Under the pieces are notes generated by a model that worked only from the letters and a program-made list of their open reading frames with translations, did not search any database and was not told where the DNA came from. A program made the position numbers and the translations under genes. Below are positions 8,786-16,170 of a stretch of DNA of 64,000 bases, one piece after another. Positions within the stretch are counted from its first letter, which is position 1. The number at the start of each line of letters is the position of its first letter. The stretch comes from Mariniphaga sp041686935 (GTDB lineage Bacteria > Bacteroidota > Bacteroidia > Bacteroidales > Prolixibacteraceae): assembly GCA_041686935.1 (NCBI GenBank), contig JAWLCW010000025.1:1-64000 (forward strand), written 5' to 3'.

Positions 8786-9565
8786 TTACATTTCTGCACT
8801 TTCAATCTGCCTTTTCAGGTGCCGGATAAACCGGGCTGCCGGGGAGCCGTCCACAATGTCGTGATCGAAGCTGAGCGTGAGGCAAATATGTTCCCTGTTT
8901 TCCAGCTTGCCGCCGGTTAGAACAGGCCGGTCAACAATTCCGCCAACGGTAATATTCAGTGTGTGCGTGGCTACCGGAATTCCCCAGCCGGCTCCTTTCC
9001 CGGCCATGTTGGCTGATGTAATCATTACCGTGCCCGCCCGTTTTTTCATGAGTCGGGGCGATTTGTCGAGCAATCTGAAAATAAACTGCCGGATGAACCC
9101 TGGAATGGCCAGAAACAACCGCACCGAACGATAAACCTCGGCAGACTGAACATCACCCGCTTTCTCATCCTTTAACTCTTCCGAAATTTCAGCAACCGTT
9201 TTCCGGTTTGCAGCCCTGATGATTCTTGCCACTACCTCTTTATTGCCGTTTATTGTCCGTTCGATGGTGGTGCTTACGTCCACATCGTCGAACAAAACCA
9301 TCTGGTTTTTCCGGTTCCGGCAGGCATGGATGTGCTTGTTTTGTTCAACTGTTTTTGCCACACAATAAATAATATATCCGGTAAGCGAATAGTAGTTTTT
9401 TGTTTCCCGGCGCAATTGACGAATAGCATTCCGCGCTTTGGAAATATCCATCTCCACCAGGGTGTGAATCATATTTTTTTTGCGCGCAGCCCGCAAAACA
9501 CCAATGGTGGCTTTACGAATGCGGGGGAAAGGTTTTGTAGAAAAAGTTTCTGTGTTTTCTGCCAT
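8786..9565 (-). CDS. Stand-alone 2-oxo acid dehydrogenase E2-type acyltransferase domain
   Basis: The 259-residue protein matches the catalytic domain of dihydrolipoamide acyltransferases, a chloramphenicol-acetyltransferase-like fold. The C-terminal active-site motif DHDIVDG is present with H235 and D239. No lipoyl domain or E1/E3-binding domain precedes it, and no E1 or E3 gene is nearby. It therefore cannot act as an ordinary E2 core on its own. It may be a free acyl-CoA transferase or act with complex components encoded elsewhere. The start at 9565 gives a short polar lead. A TAnnTTTG box lies 30 bp upstream. Confidence 0.85.
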   Translation of the reverse strand: MAENTETFSTKPFPRIRKATIGVLRAARKKNMIHTLVEMDISKARNAIRQLRRETKNYYSLTGYIIYCVAKTVEQNKHIHACRNRKNQMVLFDDVDVSTTIERTINGNKEVVARIIRAANRKTVAEISEELKDEKAGDVQSAEVYRSVRLFLAIPGFIRQFIFRLLDKSPRLMKKRAGTVMITSANMAGKGAGWGIPVATHTLNITVGGIVDRPVLTGGKLENREHICLTLSFDHDIVDGSPAARFIRHLKRQIESAEM

Positions 9566-9594
9566 AAAGCTTTAAATCTGAATTCCCCGGACGA

Positions 9595-9602
9595 CAAAGT
9601 TA
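9595..9602 (-). promoter_or_regulatory. Candidate -7 box for the E2-like/trmO unit
   Basis: TAACTTTG on the minus strand matches TAnnTTTG and lies 30 bp before the E2-like start codon. No good TTTG -33 box is placed at the right distance. Confidence 0.4.
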
Positions 9603-9713
9603 CAACCAAACCGACAGAATTGAAAATGAACTGTTTGAAAATGAGAAACAGAATTTTGAAAACAACCAATTTATACAAAAATCAACTTCTCTGCTCTTGT
9701 TTTTTTGCTCCTG

Positions 9714-9839
9714 ATGTTACTAAACGTCTTTATAAAATCTTTATACTCCTTCATCCTGATTTTATATCCCATTTATGAATTCATCCCCAATTTTGCCGGC
9801 GAAAATCAGTTGACAAATAGCAATGAGCCGGATTCTTAA
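9714..9839 (+). CDS. Possible 41-residue small membrane peptide overlapping trkH
   Basis: ATG 9714 opens a 41-codon frame that ends 17 bp inside the following trkH. Its first half is hydrophobic (LLNVFIKSLYSFILILYPIY) and its second half polar, so it could span the membrane once. The arrangement resembles the small ORF that overlaps the second trkH of this window. The two peptides are not obviously similar. It could be an upstream regulatory ORF or chance. Confidence 0.25.
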   Translation: MLLNVFIKSLYSFILILYPIYEFIPNFAGENQLTNSNEPDS

Positions 9840-11274
9840 TTTCAAAGCCATAGTTAATGTTTTAAGCAGAATATCATTCATTTTAGCAGCGGCATTGCTA
9901 TTTACAACTGGTGTTGCCCTTGTGTTTTCAGAAAGTGTCCGGCCTTTTTTGCTAACATTTCTTTTGTCTGTAATTACAGGAGCGGGTTTATGGGTAAAAA
10001 ACCGCAAACAAAGAGGGGATGAAATAATTCAGCGAAGAGAAGCCTTCTTTTCCGTTACTGTTTCGTGGTTTTACATAAGTCTTCTGGGAAGTTTGCCATT
10101 CATTTTTTCAGGTGCAATTCCTTCATTTGTAAACGCATTTTTCGAATCGGTTTCCGGTTTTACCACAACCGGATCGTCCATTTTAACCGATATTGAAGCG
10201 CTGCCCAAATCCATCCTTTTCTGGCGCAGTTTAACCCACTGGATTGGCGGCATCGGTATTATCGTTTTGTTTATTGTAATTATGCCTTCGTTGCATGAAG
10301 GTGGTTATCATTTGTTTACACTCGAGTCTTCTTTTCAGGAAAAAATTCATCCACGAATAAGATCGGTCGGTCTGCGGCTGTTGTATATTTATATTTTTCT
10401 TACGGCCACCGTAACAATATTATTGCTGGCCGGGGGCATGAACCTGTTTGAGAGTGTATGCCATGCCTTTGGTACTATTGCCACCGGCGGATTTTCACCA
10501 AAAAACACAAGTATTGGCGGTTATTCGCCATATATTCAATATGTTGTGATGTTTTTTATGTTGCTGTCGGGCATGAATTTTATTATCCATTATTATTTGC
10601 TGAAAAGGGAATTCAAAAAAGCAAAGGAAAACGAAGAAGTAAAGTTTTATCTTTTAACTGTACTGGTAATTGGGGCAGTAGTTACTACTATTTTATACAG
10701 CAGCAAGGGAACTAACTTTGAAGAATTATTCAGGGAATCGTTTTTTCAGGTTATTTCCATTGTTACCTGCACCGGTTATGCAACGGCTGATTATTTACAA
10801 TGGCCTCTCCAGGGATGGTTGATTATTTTCTTTGCCATGTTTCTGGGCGGAAGCACCGGTTCCACGGCGGGCGGAATAAAAATGGCCCGGTACCTGATGC
10901 TGTTTAAAAATATCCAGCGTTTTTTTCGGGAAACATCTCACCCTAAAGCAGTAGTGCCCATTAAGCTGAATGGCAAGGTAATTAATGAATCAACAAACAG
11001 TTCAATATTATCATATCCGGCCATATATATTACAGTTTTTGTAATTGGAAGCATAATTCTTTCGTTTACCGGGCTTGACGGAAAAACGGCGGCAAGTTCA
11101 GCGGCAACTGCAATGGCGGGAATAGGCCCGGGTATTGGCACGGTAGGTCCTGCCTCCAACTTTGCACATTTGTCAGATTTTGCAAAATTGACCATGTCGG
11201 CGCTGATGATTTTAGGCAGGCTGGAAATTTATACCGTACTTATTTTATTTACAAGAAATTTTTGGAGAGAATAA
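9823..11274 (+). CDS. trkH: TrkH-family potassium uptake protein
   Basis: The 483-residue polytopic inner-membrane protein has the four pseudo-repeated pore loops of the Trk/Ktr/HKT superfamily: SGFTTTGSSI, ATGGFSPKN, TCTGYATAD and GIGTVGPAS. Each contributes a TG or VG filter element. HWIGGIGI and GGSTGSTAGGIKMARY are further TrkH hallmarks. It conducts K+ (or Na+) inward, usually with a TrkA/KtrA ring in the cytoplasm. The only such ring protein here is at 17939. It is followed 57 bp later by a KdpD-like kinase and KdpE-like regulator, which suggests that uptake and sensing are linked. Confidence 0.93.
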   Translation: MSRILNFKAIVNVLSRISFILAAALLFTTGVALVFSESVRPFLLTFLLSVITGAGLWVKNRKQRGDEIIQRREAFFSVTVSWFYISLLGSLPFIFSGAIPSFVNAFFESVSGFTTTGSSILTDIEALPKSILFWRSLTHWIGGIGIIVLFIVIMPSLHEGGYHLFTLESSFQEKIHPRIRSVGLRLLYIYIFLTATVTILLLAGGMNLFESVCHAFGTIATGGFSPKNTSIGGYSPYIQYVVMFFMLLSGMNFIIHYYLLKREFKKAKENEEVKFYLLTVLVIGAVVTTILYSSKGTNFEELFRESFFQVISIVTCTGYATADYLQWPLQGWLIIFFAMFLGGSTGSTAGGIKMARYLMLFKNIQRFFRETSHPKAVVPIKLNGKVINESTNSSILSYPAIYITVFVIGSIILSFTGLDGKTAASSAATAMAGIGPGIGTVGPASNFAHLSDFAKLTMSALMILGRLEIYTVLILFTRNFWRE

Positions 11275-11295
11275 CAATTAAACGATTGCGATAAT

Positions 11296-11303
11296 TACTT
11301 TTG
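11296..11303 (+). promoter_or_regulatory. Candidate -7 box for the kdpD-like gene
   Basis: TACTTTTG fits TAnnTTTG and lies 28 bp before the kinase start. No -33 box is evident. It could be an internal promoter between trkH and the two-component genes. Confidence 0.3.
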
Positions 11304-11331
11304 ATAAAAATCCGGTTGATGAAATGAAAAA

Positions 11332-12864
11332 ATGAAGCCAGAAATAAGAATCAATAAAAAGCAGGGAATAAATCATTTTATTCTTGCGGTAATAATCACC
11401 GCAGGCACTGCTTTACTTTGCGTTCCGCTGGCCAATACGCAAAACTACCATGTGGTTTCTTTTATTCTGCTTTTTGTGGTTTCTATTCTGGCCACATTTA
11501 TGGGAACCGGACCGGTATTGCTGGCTTCCACGCTTAGTGCCATTTTGTGGAACTTTTTCTTTATTCCGCCGCAATACACATTTCACATTGAAAAAACCGA
11601 AGACATTCTGATTTTTGGCCTCTTTTTTATCATTGCTTTGGTAAACGGGGTTTTAACAACGCGGGTACGAAAGCAGGAGAAACTGGTACGCGACCGCGAA
11701 AAACGAACCAACGCCCTTTTCCAGTTAACCAAAGAGCTTTCAAAAGCCAGCGGCATTGATGAAGTTTTGACGGTGGCCATACGGGAAATAGAAACCAATT
11801 TTCAGGTTGACTCCTTTTTTATCCTTCAGAATGGAGAAAACAGGCTGAATGATGTTGGCCGGGTGCAAAAAGAAAAGAAACTTTTAACTGCCGAATATCA
11901 TGTAGCCGAATGGGTTTTTAACCATGCACAAAAAGCGGGTGCTTTTACCCCGAATACCATGGGGATTGATTTTACTATTTTTCCGTTGGCCGGCACCCGG
12001 ATAAGCCCGGGTGTAGTTGCCGTTAAACTAAACAGAGATTTTTCAGGAGACCAAAAAACCTATTGGGATACCTTTCTGGTGCAGATTTCCAACGCACTCG
12101 AACGCGAATTTTTGGGAGAAATGGCGCAACGTGTGCGGTTTTTGGATGAATCAGACAGGTTGTATAAAACCCTTTTTAATTCCATTTCTCATGAACTGCG
12201 CATTCCGGTTGCAACCATTATGGGCGCCTCCGATTCCATGCTGAACTCTGAAAATTCGGAAAACACGCAGCAAGCCCTGAGTAACGAAATTTTTACAGCA
12301 TCGCTGCGGTTAAACCGGCTAATTGAAAACCTGCTTAATATTTCACGACTCGAAAGCGGTCACATCTCTGCACGGCTCGACTGGTATGACATTAACGACC
12401 TGGTGAATAAAGTGGCTGACGACCTGAAAGATGAACTGAAACCTTTTACCCTGAAAATTGATGTTCAGGATGAAATGCCGTTTGTAAAAATTGATTTTGG
12501 CCTGATGGAGCAGGTTTTATATAATCTGCTGTTGAATGCCACACAATATGCACCGCCCGCATCTGAAATTACCCTTTCTACAGGCTATTCTGAAGGAGTA
12601 TTGGTTATTCAGGTTACAGACAAAGGACCAGGTTTCCCGGAAAATGAGATTAAAAATGTATTTAAAAAGTTTTTCAGGGTTGACAGCAACAAAACCGGCG
12701 GACTTGGATTGGGTCTTTCAATTGCCAAAGGTTTTGTAGAAGCTCACGACGGAACCATTTCTGTTGAAAACGTTGAAAAGAAAGGCGCCGTTTTTACCAT
12801 TCAGATTCCAACTGAAATTCCTGATATGAAAAACTTACAGGAACAAGATGAAAAAAGAAGATGA
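11332..12864 (+). CDS. KdpD-like sensor histidine kinase (DUF4118-GAF-HisKA-HATPase)
   Basis: The 510-residue kinase has four tightly packed membrane helices of the KdpD/DUF4118 type (about 15-110, with LLASTLSAILWNFFFIPPQY). A GAF-like domain (about 130-260), HisKA with H287 in NSISHELRIPVATIMG, and HATPase with N box LLNATQYAP and G boxes KGPGFPENE and GGLGLGLSIAKG follow. It lacks the N-terminal KdpD sensor and USP regions of the roughly 900-residue E. coli protein. No kdpFABC operon is present in the window. It overlaps the response-regulator gene by 17 bp. It probably senses K+ or turgor and may control the neighbouring K+ transporters; that target is inference. Confidence 0.9.
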   Translation: MKPEIRINKKQGINHFILAVIITAGTALLCVPLANTQNYHVVSFILLFVVSILATFMGTGPVLLASTLSAILWNFFFIPPQYTFHIEKTEDILIFGLFFIIALVNGVLTTRVRKQEKLVRDREKRTNALFQLTKELSKASGIDEVLTVAIREIETNFQVDSFFILQNGENRLNDVGRVQKEKKLLTAEYHVAEWVFNHAQKAGAFTPNTMGIDFTIFPLAGTRISPGVVAVKLNRDFSGDQKTYWDTFLVQISNALEREFLGEMAQRVRFLDESDRLYKTLFNSISHELRIPVATIMGASDSMLNSENSENTQQALSNEIFTASLRLNRLIENLLNISRLESGHISARLDWYDINDLVNKVADDLKDELKPFTLKIDVQDEMPFVKIDFGLMEQVLYNLLLNATQYAPPASEITLSTGYSEGVLVIQVTDKGPGFPENEIKNVFKKFFRVDSNKTGGLGLGLSIAKGFVEAHDGTISVENVEKKGAVFTIQIPTEIPDMKNLQEQDEKRR

Positions 12865-13534
12865 AATAATACTCGTTATTGATGACGAAAAACAGATTCG
12901 CAGATTGCTTGAAATTACCTTATCGGCAAATGGTTACAAAGTGATTCTTTCGGCAAACGGGAAAGAAGGTCTGGTAGATGCAGCAACGCAGCATCCTTCG
13001 CTCATTCTGCTCGATTTGGGTTTGCCCGATACCGACGGAAATGAAATTCTTAAAAAACTCAGAGACTGGTACCAGAAACCGGTAATTATCCTTTCGGTGC
13101 GCAATTCAGAGGATGAAATCATTAAATCACTGGATAACGGGGCAAACGACTTTCTCACCAAACCATTCAGAACCGGAGAGTTGCTTGCACGGATAAGGGT
13201 TGCATTACGATTGGGAAATGAATCGCCCAATACAACTGAAATATCGTTTGGTTCGTTAAATATTGACTTTGCCAGTCATGTAGTCAGGAAAAATAATGAA
13301 ATTCTGAAACTAACAGCCACAGAATTTTCTTTACTCGTTTTGCTGGCAAAAAACAGGGGACGCGTGCTCACCCATCAGTATATTCTTAAGGAAGTGTGGG
13401 GCTATGGCTACATTGAGCAAACGCAGTACCTGAGGGTTTTTGTGGCCCAGTTGCGAAAAAAAATTGAAGACAATCCGTCGAAACCCAAGCTGTTGATTAC
13501 CGAATCGGGCATCGGGTACCGGTTTGGAGAATAA
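12848..13534 (+). CDS. KdpE-like OmpR-family response regulator
   Basis: The 228-residue protein has a receiver (acidic pair D12-D13, phospho-acceptor D56 in LILLDLGLPD, lysine in DFLTKPF) and a winged-helix domain (about 128-226, with YLRVFVAQLRKKIEDNPSKP and ESGIGYRFGE). These wording details are typical of KdpE. Its start lies within the end of the kinase gene, so the two are co-expressed. The usual kdpFABC target operon is absent here. Adjacent trkH genes are the natural candidates for its regulon. Confidence 0.92.
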   Translation: MKKEDEIILVIDDEKQIRRLLEITLSANGYKVILSANGKEGLVDAATQHPSLILLDLGLPDTDGNEILKKLRDWYQKPVIILSVRNSEDEIIKSLDNGANDFLTKPFRTGELLARIRVALRLGNESPNTTEISFGSLNIDFASHVVRKNNEILKLTATEFSLLVLLAKNRGRVLTHQYILKEVWGYGYIEQTQYLRVFVAQLRKKIEDNPSKPKLLITESGIGYRFGE

Positions 13535-13578
13535 TAAAGTGAAAATTAAATTGTAAATTTCATTCAAAAATTACTACC

Positions 13579-14328
13579 ATGAGAAAAATTAAAACCAAGC
13601 TGATGATTGGAATCGGGATAATTTTTTTGATTTCCTACAGCATTATGATGGTGAATATGGGGACCAACCAAAGCATCGTAAAAAAATCAGATGAACTTCT
13701 AACAAGCAATTATGCCTCTCTGAAACACACCTTTCAAATGCTCCGGTTATTGAATGATGTAAATGTGATTGTTGCGCAGGGGCTAAGTAAAGATTCGGTT
13801 GCCGGATTTACCCTGAGAATTATTGAAAAACTCGGGCAATTTGAAGAGCCGCTGAAACTTCAAACCGAAAATATTACCGAGCCGGGTGAATTGCAGTTAA
13901 CCAATCACCTTCAAAAGTCATTTGACACTTTCCGACAATACCTGGTTGCACGAGAACAGCCGTTTTACTGGACTGAATACAACCTCTACTTCCAGGAGGT
14001 CAGAGAAGATATTCTGGAAATTTATCAGATGAATGCCCTTTCGCTTGAAGAAAAAAACGATGCCATAAAAAATCATGCACAGCATGTTTTATCCCTGCAA
14101 AAAAATGTAGGAATAGCAGGGCTTGCGTTGTTATGTATTCTATTGGTTTTTTTACCACTTTATTTGTTGAGGCCAGTCGATCATCTTGTCTTGAAACTGA
14201 AAGATATTTACGAAAAGGGATTCAACAAAAAAGTGAAGCTGAAAAAAGGGCATGAAATGAAACAACTGGAAGATATTATTGAAAAAATTATGGCTGAGGT
14301 AAAAATGACAAAAAAGGAGAATGGTTAA
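13579..14328 (+). CDS. Two-span HAMP-type sensor without a kinase domain
   Basis: The 249-residue protein has a first membrane span (about 8-27) and a mostly helical extracytoplasmic region (about 30-175) resembling a four-helix-bundle sensor. A second span follows (about 176-197, VGIAGLALLCILLVFLPLYL). A short cytoplasmic HAMP-like helical tail starts RPVDHLVLKLKDI and ends in a lysine-rich segment. No kinase, cyclase or methyl-accepting region follows; the stop codon is clean. It begins 45 bp after the KdpE-like gene and is probably in the same transcript. It might modulate the kinase in the membrane, or be a truncated sensor kinase whose catalytic half was lost. Confidence 0.75.
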   Translation: MRKIKTKLMIGIGIIFLISYSIMMVNMGTNQSIVKKSDELLTSNYASLKHTFQMLRLLNDVNVIVAQGLSKDSVAGFTLRIIEKLGQFEEPLKLQTENITEPGELQLTNHLQKSFDTFRQYLVAREQPFYWTEYNLYFQEVREDILEIYQMNALSLEEKNDAIKNHAQHVLSLQKNVGIAGLALLCILLVFLPLYLLRPVDHLVLKLKDIYEKGFNKKVKLKKGHEMKQLEDIIEKIMAEVKMTKKENG

Positions 14329-14381
14329 ATTACAACAGAAACTTTCAATGTTGAAACAGATTTGCATACAACAGCATAAAT

Positions 14382-15944
14382 TCATTTCATTCCGGTGAAT
14401 AAAACCTTCACCAAAACAAATACCGGAATAATTTCAAGCCTTCCGGTCCACATCTGAAACATGTAGATTACTTCCACAGCGGGTGACATATAAGGGCCGG
14501 TTAATCCGGATGACAAGCCAACTGTACCCTGCGCCGAAGCTGATTCAAACAATATGGAAGAAATGTTATATTCACCTTTAGTAATAAAATAAGTTAAGAC
14601 TGTAGAACTAAATATTAACAGGAAAAATAAAAATGCCAGAGAAGCAGCTTTTGTAAACTCTTCGTTAATCTCGGCCGGAAGCATTGATTTGCCATTAAAT
14701 TTTATACTTTTAACGGTATGTTCTGAAAGAAAAGTTTTACTGATTTGCCAGATAATTCCCCTTTTAATCATTAATGCTCTAATCATTTTTATTCCTCCAA
14801 CTGTTGCTCCTGAAGCCCCACCTATAAACATAGCTAATCCAACAATAAAAATCACTGACAACCAGTCCCATGCACCTATATCGGAAGTTTGCCAACCGGT
14901 AGTTGACAAGGCACTGATAAACTGAAAAATTCCCTCGCGAATTGGGTTTGGAACAATCCCGGCATGAATCAGCAATAAAGAAAAAATTATACTCCCCAAA
15001 ACAAAAGCAATTATCAGGAAGCGGGTTTGAATATCCCGCCACACTTCCTTAAATTTCCCTTTGAAAAGCACCTTGTAATAGAATGGAATTGAAAATGCTC
15101 CCAACATCATGGGCAGCAAATAAAGCATCTCCATTTGCAGCGAGCCGTAACCGGCAATGCTGTCGTCGAGCGTACTGAAACCACCGGTTGACTGACCGGT
15201 CATGGCATGGTTTACCACATCAAAAACAACTTCTTTCAGCGGATATTCGGGCAATATCAAAATAGTGCCAGCAAATAAATATACCGCAGAAAAAAGAGTA
15301 ACAAATAAATAAACCTTCCAAATGGATCGGGCGGTATCTATTATACGTGGTTTTAGCCGCTCGCCGGTTGATTCGGAACCATACAGTAAAATAGCGCTTC
15401 TGCCCGATGTTTGTTTGAAAATGGCCAGTGTCATTACAATAAAACCCGCCCCTCCAGCCCATTGGGCAAGCGAACGGTAAAACAGAATTCCTTTTCCAAC
15501 CGAAGGTTCATGCACGGCCATGGTTAAACCCGTTGTGGTAAAAGCGCTCATGCTCTCAAAAAAGCAGTGTAACGGGTTTTTAAAATACATTAGACTTGAA
15601 ACGGTATATTCTGCCCCGTCGGGAATAAAACGGTTCATTATTTCAACCGGGGTAATATAGGCAATAATAAAAAATGGCAGGCTGCCCATTACAGTAATTC
15701 CAAGCCATCCGGAAGCAGCAATAATCAGATAGTGATTGTAATGCGGTTCTTCAGCACCATAAAGACCCCGGTATAATGCCAGTCCCGTCAACAGTGTAAC
15801 CAATGCCGACACTAAAAAACCTGTTGCAGTGTACCATTCGGTGTACATTGCCGACACCACAACGGGTAAAATTTCTATACAACCAAGGACAATAAGTAAA
15901 CTCCCTAATTGTTTTAGAATTGTTTTAAGAGTTTTATAGTCCAT
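14382..15944 (-). CDS. trkH: TrkH-family potassium uptake protein, second copy
   Basis: The 520-residue polytopic protein has filter loops SAFTTTGLTM, GQSTGGFST, ALSTTGWQT and AQGTVGLSSG, plus AQWAGGAGFIVM and GGASGATVGGIKM. It belongs to the Trk superfamily but is clearly divergent from the copy at 9823. ATG 15944 was chosen; a GTG at 15947 is the alternative. Its start lies inside the last codons of a predicted 40-residue membrane peptide, suggesting translational coupling. It is transcribed against the KdpDE cluster and divergently from the KtrB-like gene. Confidence 0.93.
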   Translation of the reverse strand: MDYKTLKTILKQLGSLLIVLGCIEILPVVVSAMYTEWYTATGFLVSALVTLLTGLALYRGLYGAEEPHYNHYLIIAASGWLGITVMGSLPFFIIAYITPVEIMNRFIPDGAEYTVSSLMYFKNPLHCFFESMSAFTTTGLTMAVHEPSVGKGILFYRSLAQWAGGAGFIVMTLAIFKQTSGRSAILLYGSESTGERLKPRIIDTARSIWKVYLFVTLFSAVYLFAGTILILPEYPLKEVVFDVVNHAMTGQSTGGFSTLDDSIAGYGSLQMEMLYLLPMMLGAFSIPFYYKVLFKGKFKEVWRDIQTRFLIIAFVLGSIIFSLLLIHAGIVPNPIREGIFQFISALSTTGWQTSDIGAWDWLSVIFIVGLAMFIGGASGATVGGIKMIRALMIKRGIIWQISKTFLSEHTVKSIKFNGKSMLPAEINEEFTKAASLAFLFFLLIFSSTVLTYFITKGEYNISSILFESASAQGTVGLSSGLTGPYMSPAVEVIYMFQMWTGRLEIIPVFVLVKVLFTGMK

Positions 15945-16056
15945 CACTGTAATGTTTTAATTTTCTGATTATTAACCAGGCAGCTTCAAGAAGTATAAAA
16001 GGAAAAACAAAAATCAGGACAATCATTTTGAATATTTGCCAACTTGTAATTTCCAT
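15934..16056 (-). CDS. Predicted 40-residue single-span membrane protein coupled to trkH
   Basis: ATG 16056 opens a 40-codon frame reading MEITSWQIFKMIVLIFVFPF followed by ILLEAAWLIIRKLKHYSDGL. It has one strongly hydrophobic helix (about residues 8-30) with basic residues on its C-terminal side, so the C-terminus is probably cytoplasmic. Its stop codon lies 8-11 bp inside the trkH frame, an overlap typical of translationally coupled subunits. The layout recalls KdpF or CydX, tiny subunits that stabilise larger membrane complexes. No family is recognised. Confidence 0.55.
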   Translation of the reverse strand: MEITSWQIFKMIVLIFVFPFILLEAAWLIIRKLKHYSDGL

Positions 16057-16170
16057 TTTACTTTGATTTTGACTATACAAAATAGTTTAGGATTTTATAA
16101 ATGATTTATAAGGTTTGGCAGAACTGATATAAAAATTTTGTAATTTTTCTATATTTAGAAAAAAATAAAT

